Source: Eggerthellaceae bacterium (lineage in GTDB: Bacteria; Actinomycetota; Coriobacteriia; Coriobacteriales; Eggerthellaceae). Taken from it: 64,000 nucleotides of DNA. The notes beneath the pieces were generated by a model. It did no database searches. It saw only the letters and a program-made list of their open reading frames with translations, and had not been told where the DNA came from. The translations under genes and the position numbers were made by a program. The stretch spans positions 186,001 to 250,000 of the forward strand of contig JAFRJC010000137.1 in assembly GCA_017432445.1 (NCBI GenBank), written 5' to 3'. Of the stretch, positions 24,306-33,445 are shown piece after piece (the stretch's first letter is position 1; every line of letters begins with the position of its first letter).

Positions 24306-25730
24306 CTATTCCTTGCCGTTCCAGCAGTAAGTACAAATCTTTTCGCGGTCGATACCGATGGCTTCCAGCATGCCGTCGAGCGTCTGGTAGCTCAAGCTGT
24401 CGAAACCCATATCCTCGCAAATGGTCTTGACAAGGCACTTGCCGCGTTCGGTCGACGGGTTGCTGTATTCATCGAGGTGCATCGCGCCCTCGTCACCCTC
24501 AAGTTTGTGCACCACGCGTCGTGCGAGCAGATCCATGACGGACCTGTTGCGCGAGAACGTGAGGTATTTGCAGCCGAACATGATGGGCGGGCAGGCGCTA
24601 CGCATATGAACTTCGGTGGCACCTGATTCGTACAAGAATTCGACAGTGTTCTGGAGCTGCGTGCCGCGCACGATCGAATCGTCGACGAAAAGCAGCTTCT
24701 TGCCTTGGATGAGCTCCGGCACGGGAACTTGCTTCATCGTTGCCACGCGATTGCGCATCTCCTGGTTGGCGGGCATGAACGAGCGCGGCCAGGTGGGCGT
24801 GTACTTGATGAAAGGCCGGCCGAAAGGCATGCCAGACTCGTGCGCATAACCGATTGCGTGGGGTGTGCCCGAATCGGGTACGCCGGCTACATAGTCAACT
24901 TCGGGAAGCTCGCCGCGCAGACGTTCGTCCCTGGCCATGATGGCGCCGTTCCGATAACGCATGACCTCGACGTTTTCGCCCTCGTAGTTGGAGTTGGGGT
25001 ATCCGTAGTATACCCACAGGAAAGCGCAGATCTTCATGTTGTCGCCTGCGGGCGCCAGTGTCTCGAACCCTTCGGCGGTCAAGCGCACGATTTCTCCGGG
25101 GCCGAGCTCGTAGGTGTCCTCGTAACCCAGCTTATGGTAGGCAAACGATTCGAACGAAACGCAGTAGCCTTCGGCGTCGCGGCCGATAAGCACTGGAAGA
25201 CGGCCCATCTTGTCGCGTGCGGCATAGATGGAGCCTGTGGCGTCCATGACGAGCAAAGTCAAGGAACCATCGATTTCCTCTTGGGCGAATTGGATGCCCG
25301 AAACGAAATCCTTTTGGCGGTTGATGAGCGCTGCCACGAGCTCAGTCGTGTTAACCCCGCCCGAAGACATGGCGGTAAACTGATGCTTGCCGTCGCTAAG
25401 ATAACGCTCGACCAGCTCGTCGGCATTGTTGATGCAGCCGACTGTCGTGATGGCGAACACGCCCAGATGCGAGCGCATGAGCAGGGGCTGCGGGTCGGTG
25501 TCCGAAATGCAGCCTATTCCGCAATTGCCATGGAAACCGGGCAGGTCATCCTCAAAGCGCGTGCGGAACGGTGTGTTCTCAATAGAGTGGATTTCGCGCT
25601 GGAACGCCCCATTGCCGTCGTAAAAGATAAGGCCCGCACGACGAGTCCCCAGGTGCGAGTGGTAGTCGACCCCAAAGAACACGTCATAGACCACATCGCG
25701 TTTCGATGCGGCGCCAAAAAAACCGCCCAT
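24306..25730 (-). CDS. Amidophosphoribosyltransferase-like protein lacking the glutaminase cysteine
   Basis: The fold is PurF, the enzyme of the first purine step: an N-terminal Ntn glutaminase-like domain and a C-terminal phosphoribosyltransferase. The phosphoribosyl motif LLFVDDSIVRGTQ is intact. However, the N-terminus reads MGGFFG where active PurF has MCG, so the nucleophilic Cys is absent and glutamine hydrolysis is not expected. YHSHLGTRRAG and SGGVNTTELVAAL are retained. C-terminal cysteines (CTYCWNGKE) resemble Fe-S or zinc ligands. PurF paralogues of this MGGFFG type occur in several anaerobes. It may use free ammonia or have a different role. A -10-like TATACT lies upstream at 25767-25772. 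Confidence 0.85.
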   Translation of the reverse strand: MGGFFGAASKRDVVYDVFFGVDYHSHLGTRRAGLIFYDGNGAFQREIHSIENTPFRTRFEDDLPGFHGNCGIGCISDTDPQPLLMRSHLGVFAITTVGCINNADELVERYLSDGKHQFTAMSSGGVNTTELVAALINRQKDFVSGIQFAQEEIDGSLTLLVMDATGSIYAARDKMGRLPVLIGRDAEGYCVSFESFAYHKLGYEDTYELGPGEIVRLTAEGFETLAPAGDNMKICAFLWVYYGYPNSNYEGENVEVMRYRNGAIMARDERLRGELPEVDYVAGVPDSGTPHAIGYAHESGMPFGRPFIKYTPTWPRSFMPANQEMRNRVATMKQVPVPELIQGKKLLFVDDSIVRGTQLQNTVEFLYESGATEVHMRSACPPIMFGCKYLTFSRNRSVMDLLARRVVHKLEGDEGAMHLDEYSNPSTERGKCLVKTICEDMGFDSLSYQTLDGMLEAIGIDREKICTYCWNGKE

Positions 25731-25935
25731 AATTCCTCTTCCGATTCAAGCCTAGCCATTTACCTCAGTATATAACGACGCCAATAGCCTGCTTGGAAAG
25801 AATACGGAAATACCGTCGGGCCTTTGTGACGAAATTCGATAATCAGGCGTTTATGTGGTGAAATATAGCCACCTCCCGTTGGGGTATCATGTTTCGACTG
25901 TGTTTCTGTGGACAACAGATTGGAAAGGAGCCCAG

Positions 25936-28248
25936 GTGCGGCTAAGGGCGTCAATAGACAAGGTGCTCGCAGCTCTCGTCGCTGCGATGTGTCTCGTTTT
26001 GGGCGTCGTTGTGCTCCAGTCGGGATCCGAGCTCACCGAGGAACAGGGAAAGCCTGTTCAGACGATTATTGAGACATCGGAGCAAGTAGATGGAGACCAA
26101 GAGCTCCCCCGTTCTGATGATGCCGTCGTAACGGACGTCGGAGAGCAGGTGGCCGATTCCGCGGAAAACGGTGCGGATTCGGAGCGGCTCGAAGACGAGG
26201 CCATGGTCTTGCTCGCCGATGACTGCTCGGTGGAAGAGCTTAACGAATCGCTTGCCCAGCTTGATTTCGTGGCGACCGAAGGAGTCTCGGAACAAGATGT
26301 GGCTTTGGGTTGGGTTAGGTTGCACTTGAAGCCGGGATGTGACTTGGATTGGGCGTTGGATGAGCTAGATGAGTGCGATGCCATCGCCGAAACCCAGCCA
26401 AATTACGTGTACCATCTCCTTGGCGACGAGGAAGCCAACGGGTCTTCCGTTCAAGCGCTTGCTGCGACTGGCCAGGATTCTCTGATTGCGGGCGGAGCGG
26501 ATTTGCTTACTCAAACAGCCATCAACGATGCTGTGGCGCTTGCAGCGTACGACAATCGCTGGTGGCTCGAATCCGTCGGTGCTTACGAAGCGTGGGATAA
26601 GGTCGAGACATCTGGCGCCGTGACCGTGGCAGTCGTCGATTCCGGTTGCGCAACGTCTCATCAAGAGCTGGCTCAGGCCGTTTCTCCTGCGAACTGCTAC
26701 AACGCGCTTACTGGTACAACGGGCTTTTCGGCGGTCAACGACACCGATGGCCACGGCACCCACGTTTGCGGAATCATTGCAGCCACCCCAAACAATGGCA
26801 TAGGCATAGCAGGCATCTCGTATGGCGCGAGACTCATGCCCGTGAAGGTGGTCAATGCTAGCACCACGAGCACCGCTTATCTCGTCAAAGCGTACCAGTT
26901 CATCATGAAGCGCCGCAGTGCGGGCGTGAATGTCCGCATCATCAATGTGAGCATGGGCGGAAAGAGAGGGTACGATCCGGCCCTGATGCGCGCAATAGAC
27001 CAAGCTTATAGCGAATATGGCATCCTCTCGGTGTTTGCAGCGGGCAACGAGGGCAGCAGCGCCCCGTACTATTGCTTCCCCTGCGATTACTCCGAAGTGG
27101 GGCTAGGGGTTATCAGCGTCGGGCAGGAGACTGCTAACTCGTTGCGCGGCGAGCAGGACTACACTTCGAATTACAACAAGGGGTCCGAGAAGACCAAGGA
27201 GATATCGGCGCCCGGCATCGGAATCGTAAGCACCTATCCTGTTGATCGGTCTTCCAAGAGCTCATATGGCAAGGGGTATTGGTCGCTTTCAGGCACTTCG
27301 ATGGCGGCGTCGGTCGTCTCGGGGATTGCCGCTTTAGTGTGGACATCCAACCCTTCGCTTTCTCCGGGCGAGGTTAAAAGCGTCTTGTGCTCGACGGCTG
27401 ACGACATCCGTGCTGCGGATGGCGGAGGCGTCGGCTTCGATGCCCATACCGGATATGGCTTGGTCAATGCGTCGAAGGCTGTTGCAGGATCGAAATCCTG
27501 CTATATAAAGGGCAGAGAGGCGATGGTGGTTGGCTCGTCGATCCAGCTGTCCACAGCACAATCTGGCTCGTGGAAATGGTCTTCGGGCGATAGGAACATC
27601 GCTACGGTTTCCGCAGACGGAAAAGTGACGGGCAAAATAGCCGGGGAAGCTGTCATCAGCGCCTTGAACACTGCTACGGGAACGAAGGTCAGCCGCACAA
27701 TAGTCGTGTATTCGCCGAGCATAACGGGGAAAACGCAAGTTGCAGCAGGGAAGAAAGCGACCTTGGTCCTGGACTGCAACCCCGTAGCAATGTGCACATG
27801 GACATCGTCTAACACCGACATCGCTACGGTGGGTTCCACAACTGGCAGGGTGACGGGCAAGAAGATTGGCGTGGCCACCATCAGTGCTCGGCTGACCGGT
27901 GCGCCCCATATCAAGATTTCCAAGAAGGTCAGAGTCGTTCGGGGTCCCAACCCCATGGCATTGAAAGCTGTAACGAAGGAGGTTGCTTACAGCGGTCTCA
28001 GGGGTAAATCGAAGCGGGTTTCAGGCGCCATTACGTTTACCAAGGCGGCCAAGGGCAAGGTCACTTACAAGAAAGTGTCAAGCGGCTCGTCTTCAAAGCT
28101 TTCAATCAACGAGAAAACGGGCAAGATAACCGTAAAGAAAGGCACTCCCCGCGGTACGTATAGGATCAAGGTGACGGTGCGTGCTGCCGGAAACGCCTCC
28201 TACAAGCCTCGCATGCGAACAATTACGGTAAAGATCAAAGTTGTCTAG
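25936..28248 (+). CDS. Secreted subtilisin-like serine protease (S8) with Ig-like domains
   Basis: This 770-residue exported protease starts at GTG 25936 behind AAGGAG; a longer in-frame start at 25855 would bury the signal segment. The signal or anchor is LAALVAAMCLVLGVVVL, followed by an acidic propeptide-like region. The catalytic triad is D235 (VAVVDSGC), H273 (DGHGTHVCG) and S455 (LSGTSMAASV). After ~residue 530 come two bacterial Ig-like group 2 domains (IATVSADGKVTGKIAG; IATVGSTTGRVTGKKIG) and a basic C-terminal beta domain. It lacks an LPXTG motif. The likely role is surface or extracellular protein degradation. Confidence 0.9.
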   Translation: MRLRASIDKVLAALVAAMCLVLGVVVLQSGSELTEEQGKPVQTIIETSEQVDGDQELPRSDDAVVTDVGEQVADSAENGADSERLEDEAMVLLADDCSVEELNESLAQLDFVATEGVSEQDVALGWVRLHLKPGCDLDWALDELDECDAIAETQPNYVYHLLGDEEANGSSVQALAATGQDSLIAGGADLLTQTAINDAVALAAYDNRWWLESVGAYEAWDKVETSGAVTVAVVDSGCATSHQELAQAVSPANCYNALTGTTGFSAVNDTDGHGTHVCGIIAATPNNGIGIAGISYGARLMPVKVVNASTTSTAYLVKAYQFIMKRRSAGVNVRIINVSMGGKRGYDPALMRAIDQAYSEYGILSVFAAGNEGSSAPYYCFPCDYSEVGLGVISVGQETANSLRGEQDYTSNYNKGSEKTKEISAPGIGIVSTYPVDRSSKSSYGKGYWSLSGTSMAASVVSGIAALVWTSNPSLSPGEVKSVLCSTADDIRAADGGGVGFDAHTGYGLVNASKAVAGSKSCYIKGREAMVVGSSIQLSTAQSGSWKWSSGDRNIATVSADGKVTGKIAGEAVISALNTATGTKVSRTIVVYSPSITGKTQVAAGKKATLVLDCNPVAMCTWTSSNTDIATVGSTTGRVTGKKIGVATISARLTGAPHIKISKKVRVVRGPNPMALKAVTKEVAYSGLRGKSKRVSGAITFTKAAKGKVTYKKVSSGSSSKLSINEKTGKITVKKGTPRGTYRIKVTVRAAGNASYKPRMRTITVKIKVV

Positions 28249-28532
28249 CAGATAATCCTGCAGTGCCGCAAGGATGCCAAGGTGAGTTGGGGTGCGCACC
28301 CGTGCTCGTTGCTCGAAGGCGAACGAAAACGGCCTTTTCAGAAGCATTCCCGTCAAACCGCAAGCTTTTAAGGTTTATGCTTCCTCTGTGAGCATCCAAT
28401 TGAATTACCGTGTGAATCGGAGGATGTTCGCGTTTACATAGCGATTTAGCGGGAGGACGGGGGGTATACTCTCCCCTAATCGCGTTAACGATGAAGTCTT
28501 TGAGCGTAGGCTCGGGGCGAACGGAGGTTTTA

Positions 28533-29348
28533 ATGAAACGCATTTTCCTGGCGATTGTAGCGGTGTGCTGCGCATTTGCATGTGTTCTGGTCGGCTGCTC
28601 AGGCGGCGGTGCGCACAAGGCTGATGCCGAGAGCCTCAAAGGTTTCTGGGTTTTGGAAGACGGGTCGCTGGGCTTTACCGGCATGCTGAACCTCGAGGAC
28701 GAGGACTTCGCGGAGATACTTATTGCCGATACGTATCTTGAGGGCGCTTGGACTACAGACGGCTCGAATGCGTCGATCACCTTCTCGGATGTGGCCGACA
28801 GCAAGCCGGTCAACATCTACGTGGAGGGCGATAAACTCATCTATGGCTCCGAGAGCGGCTCGCATTTCGTGTTTATCAAGTCCAATGAGGACGATTTCTA
28901 CAAAGACCAGGAGATCTCAGGTGACGGTCTCGATGAGCTGACCGAAGGGGAGCTTTCCTCGCTCGGCGAAGAGGTCGAGGTAGTTGACGAGGTCATTGAG
29001 GATATCAAGCCGGTAACGATTGCCGACGACTCCACCGTAAAGATCGAAGTCACTGGCAAAGGTACTGATTTCACGTCAGATCCGGGTTATCGCCTTTCCA
29101 TCACGAACAAGACGAAAAAGGCCTTCTTCCTGGGTGCCGAAGATACGTTCAAGGTTGATGGTCACGAGATCGAAGTCGGTCTGGGCGATGTGCTCGATGC
29201 AGGAGATACGGTTGAATCTTTCATGTACTTCAGCAAAGATGACCTCGGTGGAGGGGTTGAGAAGCTGAAGAACGTCGAAGGCACGATCGTGGTGTACGAC
29301 GACGAATCAGAAGAAAAGATCGGTACGTACACCTTCAAGATGGAATAA
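28533..29348 (+). CDS. Lipoprotein with lipocalin-like and DUF-type beta domains
   Basis: The protein has 271 residues starting at ATG 28533 behind GGAGG. The signal peptide ends in a lipobox LVGC (C22), so it is probably lipid-anchored on the outer face of the membrane. Residues ~45-125 (GFWVLEDGSLGFTGMLNL, YVEGDKLIYGS) form a beta-rich, lipocalin-like module similar in layout to the membrane protein encoded at 34828. An acidic linker follows, then a second beta domain (YRLSITNKTKKAFFLGAEDTF), like DUF-type domains that follow Ig folds. The function is unknown. The 284-nt gap before it contains a 12-bp palindrome (28290-28301) and a small hairpin (28341-28383). Confidence 0.75.
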   Translation: MKRIFLAIVAVCCAFACVLVGCSGGGAHKADAESLKGFWVLEDGSLGFTGMLNLEDEDFAEILIADTYLEGAWTTDGSNASITFSDVADSKPVNIYVEGDKLIYGSESGSHFVFIKSNEDDFYKDQEISGDGLDELTEGELSSLGEEVEVVDEVIEDIKPVTIADDSTVKIEVTGKGTDFTSDPGYRLSITNKTKKAFFLGAEDTFKVDGHEIEVGLGDVLDAGDTVESFMYFSKDDLGGGVEKLKNVEGTIVVYDDESEEKIGTYTFKME

Positions 29349-29388
29349 GTGCAGCGATACGTTGCGAAAAGCCATCTGATGGAAATTA

Positions 29389-29418
29389 GCCGGGGCGCAA
29401 ACAGCGCCCCGGTTTTTT
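29389..29418 (+). terminator. Rho-independent terminator after the lipoprotein gene
   Basis: A 9-bp all-GC stem (29390-29398 with 29404-29412) with loop AAACA is followed by six T residues. This is the most canonical terminator in the window. Confidence 0.93.
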
Positions 29419-29460
29419 GGTTTTATACCGTAGCAAGGTCGTTGTGGGTTATGACTTAGC

Positions 29461-29572
29461 CAGGGCGATTGGACTGGAGGAGGGGTTCGGGCTTGTCCTC
29501 GACTAGCATTTGAGCATTTGAGGTATGTGTCTGCGGAATCGCCCTCACCCTCCTCCAGTACAATCGCCCTTG
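29461..29572. other. 112-nt long-armed inverted repeat upstream of the kinase gene
   Basis: The arms 29461-29484 and 29548-29572 pair over 23 positions (GGGCGATTG, one G-A mismatch, ACTGGAGGAGGG) with one bulged T. They enclose a 63-nt loop. It lies between the preceding terminator and the kinase start in a 374-nt gap that has no open gene; the remaining ~150 nt to 29722 show nothing else I recognise. It is too long-looped to be a terminator, and could be a structured RNA or an inserted palindromic repeat. Confidence 0.5.
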
Positions 29573-29722
29573 CCGAACCAAAACCTGCGGCGTTAGGCTG
29601 GGTTTGTTCCCATCTCAAGAACGCCGAGAGCTGGCAAAGCTGCTGTAATACGCTATGATGTGCGTAAACACAGAAAACACGCTTTCGAAACATCAATCTG
29701 AAACGCAGCAGGGAAGGCGCAC

Positions 29723-31906
29723 GTGGCACGGGACGACCTAATACTTGACCGATACGAGCCGATTGGTACCGCCGGTGAAGGCGGGTTCGGCACCGTGCAG
29801 GTAGCATGGGATCCGCGCATCCAGCGAAAAGTTGCCGTCAAGACCATCCGCTTGACCGCGCTTGATGCAGCACGTGCATCTCTGCCGGGAGCCCAGGCGG
29901 TCTCTGCGGGAGCGGATGCGGAGGCGGTGCGCGACGCGCTGCCATGGGAAGGCTACACAGACGAGTCTTTCCCGGAAATCCCCGAGCTAGCCTATCCCTT
30001 CGATCCCGTTGACGATGATTACGAGGATGCAGGCGCGCAAGATCAGGTGACGTCGCTGTCACACGTGCCGGGTTTGGATGAGGCACGTACGGCCGCTATG
30101 CTCTCCGATCCACGCATCGTGACCGTATACGACTTCGAGATACGCGGTAGAGAAGCGTTTCTGATCATGGAATACGTCGAGGGCATCACGTTGACCTCGC
30201 TGCTTTCCGACTACTCCAACTACCTAACCCTTGACATGGTGGCCGCCGTATTCGATTCGGTGGCGGCAGCGCTCGTGACCGCGCATGGGGCCGGTGTGCT
30301 GCATCTGGATATAAAACCGGACAACATCCTCATCAACACCCAGGGACAGGTCAAGGTAACCGATTTCGGCCTCGCCACACTTGCCGATGCGAGCGGTGCG
30401 GGAAAGACGGGCGGAGGCACCATCGGCTATATGCCTCCCGAGCAGATCAGGCGCGAGAAGCTCGATGCGCGCAGCGACGAATGGTCGCTCGCCTCGGTTA
30501 CCTACGAAATGTTGACGGGATCTAATCCGTTTCGCGTAAAAGGGCTCGACGCTGCCTTGCAGGCCATCGAGGAGGCGGAGCTCGTTTTGCCCTCGCTCTG
30601 CTGGAAAGACATCGACGAGCAGATTGACGACGTTGTCTTCTATGCGCTCGACCCCGATCGCGATGAACGGTATGCGAGCGTGTTGGACTTTGCCGAGGAA
30701 GCGGAGAAATTCCTCGGCGACCCCGAAAAGGGTACTGCGCAACTCGAGCTAGTTGTGGAAGACGCTTTAGGATTGGGCGAGTGGTCTGACGACGAGCATA
30801 TGCCTGTCGTTCCCGATATCGAAGCCTCTGAGGCAGATGCGTACACTGCTCGCGGAAGGAAGACTGGGAGATCCTCTGCGTCTGGCGGTGTTGCCCAGGG
30901 CCTTATGGCGACCATTGGTGAAAAGCTGGGGCTTGGCAGCGCTTCGCAAGCGACGCTTTCGTCGGCAGACTCCTTCCATCAGGATCGCACGTCCCAGCGC
31001 AGCTTCACCGAGAGATTCTTGGACCTTGTCGTCGACCAAGACGATACTGCGGCGACGGGCAATCTTGATGGTTACCTCGATGAGGGGAGGTCTCGTTCCG
31101 ATGCGCGCGAGGCGCGCACGCACGTGCCGATTGCAGAACGCGCTTCAAGCCGTACGGTTCAGCTGGCGAGCCATGCGCTCGGCGCATTGGGAAGCGGTTT
31201 TTTAGCAGCTTTGGCGACGAGCAACATGCAGCCGATAACATCGGCTTTCGGTTCCGGGGCCATGTACGTCATCGGGTTTTTCACGATTGTGGCGGCAGTT
31301 TTGGGCGCTATACGCTCCCATATCGGTGCGTTGGTATCGCTTTGTATGGTGGGAGTCGCATTTGTGATGTGCGGCCATCCCATCGTGGGTGCTTTTGTGC
31401 TCATCGTGACCGTGGCCTGGTGGTACACCATCGGCCATGAAGGGTCCGCAAGCGCAAACGTCGTGTTGCTCTTGCCGATGCTGGGGTCCATAGGCGCCTC
31501 GACCATGGTGCCTTTCTTCTCGGGTGCGAGCTTGCCGCCCCTGCGCGCATGCGCCACGACGTTTGTCGCATTCGTATTCGCTGTCATCTTGAGCGGGCTC
31601 GGGTCGGCTTCAATCCTTGACTGGGGTGCGCTTGCTCACTGGGATTTCGTGCGCCCTGATGTCTCGGGAATCATCTTGCGCGTTCTATCCCGCCCGGATA
31701 CCTGGGCAATCGCCCTGGGTTGGATGGTCGCTACGGCTTCGCTCTCCCTTCTTCGCCTGAGGGGCTCCAAAGCACTTGATGTAATTGCCGTCGCATGCGC
31801 TCTCGTCGCCGTCCTCGTCGGGACGCTCGTGTTCTGCCCGCCTTCCCCCCAGCTCCTCGTCTCGGCCATCATTGCTTGCGTGGCTCTTCTGGCCGTGGAA
31901 CTCTAA
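29723..31906 (+). CDS. Membrane-anchored Ser/Thr protein kinase (PknB-like) with multi-span C-terminus
   Basis: This 727-residue Hanks-type kinase has the glycine loop GTAGEGGFGTVQ, the ATP lysine K40 (VAVK) and probable helix-C glutamate E120. The catalytic loop is H194-L-D196 (HLDIKPDNIL) and DFG is at D214. Two things are unusual: about 80 residues separate K40 from E120, an acidic insert of ~60, and the catalytic loop is HLD instead of HRD, so it is a non-RD kinase. After a linker (~330-480), the C-terminal ~240 residues are strongly hydrophobic with about seven or eight membrane spans. No PASTA repeats follow. The GTG start follows GGGAAGG. Targets unknown. Confidence 0.88.
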   Translation: MARDDLILDRYEPIGTAGEGGFGTVQVAWDPRIQRKVAVKTIRLTALDAARASLPGAQAVSAGADAEAVRDALPWEGYTDESFPEIPELAYPFDPVDDDYEDAGAQDQVTSLSHVPGLDEARTAAMLSDPRIVTVYDFEIRGREAFLIMEYVEGITLTSLLSDYSNYLTLDMVAAVFDSVAAALVTAHGAGVLHLDIKPDNILINTQGQVKVTDFGLATLADASGAGKTGGGTIGYMPPEQIRREKLDARSDEWSLASVTYEMLTGSNPFRVKGLDAALQAIEEAELVLPSLCWKDIDEQIDDVVFYALDPDRDERYASVLDFAEEAEKFLGDPEKGTAQLELVVEDALGLGEWSDDEHMPVVPDIEASEADAYTARGRKTGRSSASGGVAQGLMATIGEKLGLGSASQATLSSADSFHQDRTSQRSFTERFLDLVVDQDDTAATGNLDGYLDEGRSRSDAREARTHVPIAERASSRTVQLASHALGALGSGFLAALATSNMQPITSAFGSGAMYVIGFFTIVAAVLGAIRSHIGALVSLCMVGVAFVMCGHPIVGAFVLIVTVAWWYTIGHEGSASANVVLLLPMLGSIGASTMVPFFSGASLPPLRACATTFVAFVFAVILSGLGSASILDWGALAHWDFVRPDVSGIILRVLSRPDTWAIALGWMVATASLSLLRLRGSKALDVIAVACALVAVLVGTLVFCPPSPQLLVSAIIACVALLAVEL

Positions 31907-31955
31907 GCCGTTGGTCTAACTGGCATGGAGATGCGCTCTTTTATTCAAAGATAGA

Positions 31956-31970
31956 TGCCTGGTGAAGGCA
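31956..31970 (-). terminator. Short hairpin downstream of the pyridoxal kinase gene
   Basis: On the minus strand TGCCT-TCACC-AGGCA is followed by TCTATCTTTG, eight bases after the kinase stop. The stem is only five base pairs, so termination here is tentative. Confidence 0.35.
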
Positions 31971-31977
31971 CGTTTCC

Positions 31978-32865
31978 TTAAGCTTTGAGCAGCGCTGCAA
32001 CTTTTCCGAGCAAGAGCTCGAAGCTTACGCCGCGCTCTTGGAAATGCGGTTGTTTGGTGGATACCTCGATTGCGTCGCGTGTCAGGTTGCCAGCGAACCA
32101 TGCAGCCTCGAAGAGCGATTTGCCTGCCATGACGCCCGCAAGCAGGCACGAGCAGTACAGGTCGCCTGTGCCGTGCAGCATGTAGGGGATGAACTCGTTG
32201 TGGACCTCGAACACGTCGCAATCGACGCCTCCGACGAAATTGCGAATCTGGGTCTCGCCATCGCGTTGGATACCCTTGAGTACCACGTTCTTCGCCCCTT
32301 TTGCGATGAGGGCGTCGATGAGCTCCTTGGCCTCGTCATTGGTGATATCGGTGCCCTTCCACTCACGATCGAGGATGATGGCGGCTTCGGTAAGGTTGGG
32401 AGTCAGGATGTCGGCATCACCTGCAAGCTCGGCCATGGCCTGGCAGAGCTCGGGAGTGTAGGTGGGGTAGACTTTGCCATGATCGGCCATGACGGGGTCG
32501 ACGACTCTGAGTGCTTTGGGATAGGTGGCATAGATATCTCGGATGATGTCGACCTGTTCGGGTGCTCCCAAGAAGCCCGAATACACGGCATCTATTTCTA
32601 CGCCGATTCCTTTCCAAGCAGCAAGGTAATCTTGCAGAATAGCGGTTGTGTCGTGCATATACCATCCCGGAAAAGCCGTATGCGAGCTGAAAAGGCCCGT
32701 GGGGACAGGGCAGACGTCCGCTCCGGCGGCGGAGAGTACGGGGATGGCAATTCCAAGCGAGCACTTACCGTAGCCGCAGAGATCATGAACTGCGGCGATG
32801 CGGGGGATGTATTCCAGATCACGCTTGTAGAGCGTGGGAGTATGCGGGGATTGGACAACTGGCAT
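31978..32865 (-). CDS. pdxY: Pyridoxal (pyridoxamine) kinase, PfkB-fold
   Basis: This salvage enzyme phosphorylates pyridoxal or related B6 vitamers to PLP. The 295-residue ribokinase-like protein has IAAVHDLCGYGKCSL at the start, GFLGAPEQVDIIRD, the DPVMADHGKVYPTYT block and LTPNLTEAAIIL, plus the anion-hole and catalytic-base motif MLHGTGDLYCSCLLAGV. The motif normally reads GTGD, as here. On the minus strand TATACT lies about 40 bases before the start (plus 32901-32906). PLP is needed by glycogen phosphorylase and the aminotransferase in this window. PdxK versus PdxY naming is not settled by sequence. Confidence 0.88.
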   Translation of the reverse strand: MPVVQSPHTPTLYKRDLEYIPRIAAVHDLCGYGKCSLGIAIPVLSAAGADVCPVPTGLFSSHTAFPGWYMHDTTAILQDYLAAWKGIGVEIDAVYSGFLGAPEQVDIIRDIYATYPKALRVVDPVMADHGKVYPTYTPELCQAMAELAGDADILTPNLTEAAIILDREWKGTDITNDEAKELIDALIAKGAKNVVLKGIQRDGETQIRNFVGGVDCDVFEVHNEFIPYMLHGTGDLYCSCLLAGVMAGKSLFEAAWFAGNLTRDAIEVSTKQPHFQERGVSFELLLGKVAALLKA

Positions 32866-33019
32866 GTTCGCGCCTTTCTGTAGGTAATCGGTGTTCTTGC
32901 ATAGTATAGCTTTTGCCGAAGAACGTGGCTGTATCTAATATTGGTGTTTATAATTATCGATTTTCTCAATAATCACCGCTTGCTTCATTCTATAGTCGGC
33001 TATTTTGCTCGAATTGTTA

Positions 33020-33054
33020 AGGTGGGACGGGTATCTTGGATACCCGTCCCACCT
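33020..33054 (-). terminator. Perfect 16-bp hairpin after the small membrane protein gene
   Basis: 33020-33035 pairs perfectly with 33039-33054 across a 3-nt loop. It begins 33 nt beyond the stop of the minus-strand gene at 33088. The sequence after it is AT-rich, but the T run is short (TTAAC). Confidence 0.6.
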
Positions 33055-33087
33055 GGTAGCACCTGAAGGGTAGAGGATGAGGCTAGG

Positions 33088-33294
33088 TTATTCGGCCTTT
33101 TCGTCCTCCTCGTCGTCGAAAAAGGACCATTCGTCGTCATCGTCGTTGCGTGGACCGCGGTCGACGAAGGTCTTTCGGGTGCGTAGCTCGAGCACGGCAG
33201 CGATGATTACGCAGAGAACAAGCGATATGCCCACGAGGACGCCGATGCCCACATAGGTTTCGAACAGGAAATGATATATCTCGCCGAAGTCCAT
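33088..33294 (-). CDS. Small single-span membrane protein with acidic tail
   Basis: This 68-residue protein has a short N-terminus, one hydrophobic helix (GIGVLVGISLVLCVIIAAVL, residues ~16-36), a basic stop (RTRK) and a highly acidic C-terminus (DDDDEWSFFDDEEDEKAE). The basic residues after the helix suggest N-out/C-in topology, with the acidic tail in the cytoplasm. GGAG precedes the ATG. It is divergent from serS with about 150 nt between starts and has its own hairpin terminator. No family recognised. Confidence 0.7.
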   Translation of the reverse strand: MDFGEIYHFLFETYVGIGVLVGISLVLCVIIAAVLELRTRKTFVDRGPRNDDDDEWSFFDDEEDEKAE

Positions 33295-33445
33295 CGCAGC
33301 GCTCCGTCTCGTTGTCCGTGTTTAACGTTAAGGGCAGATTGCATGGAAGCCGTCCTGCCCGTTGGTTTCTTGTAGCGACCATACTATCACGTGTTTTTCA
33401 CCTATACTGATTCCCATCCAAAAATGAAAGGGAGTGCAATAACCG

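Noticed and set aside
33295-33445. A T-box leader for serS
   Set aside because: No T-box sequence, specifier loop or terminator/antiterminator pair is visible in the ~150-nt upstream region.
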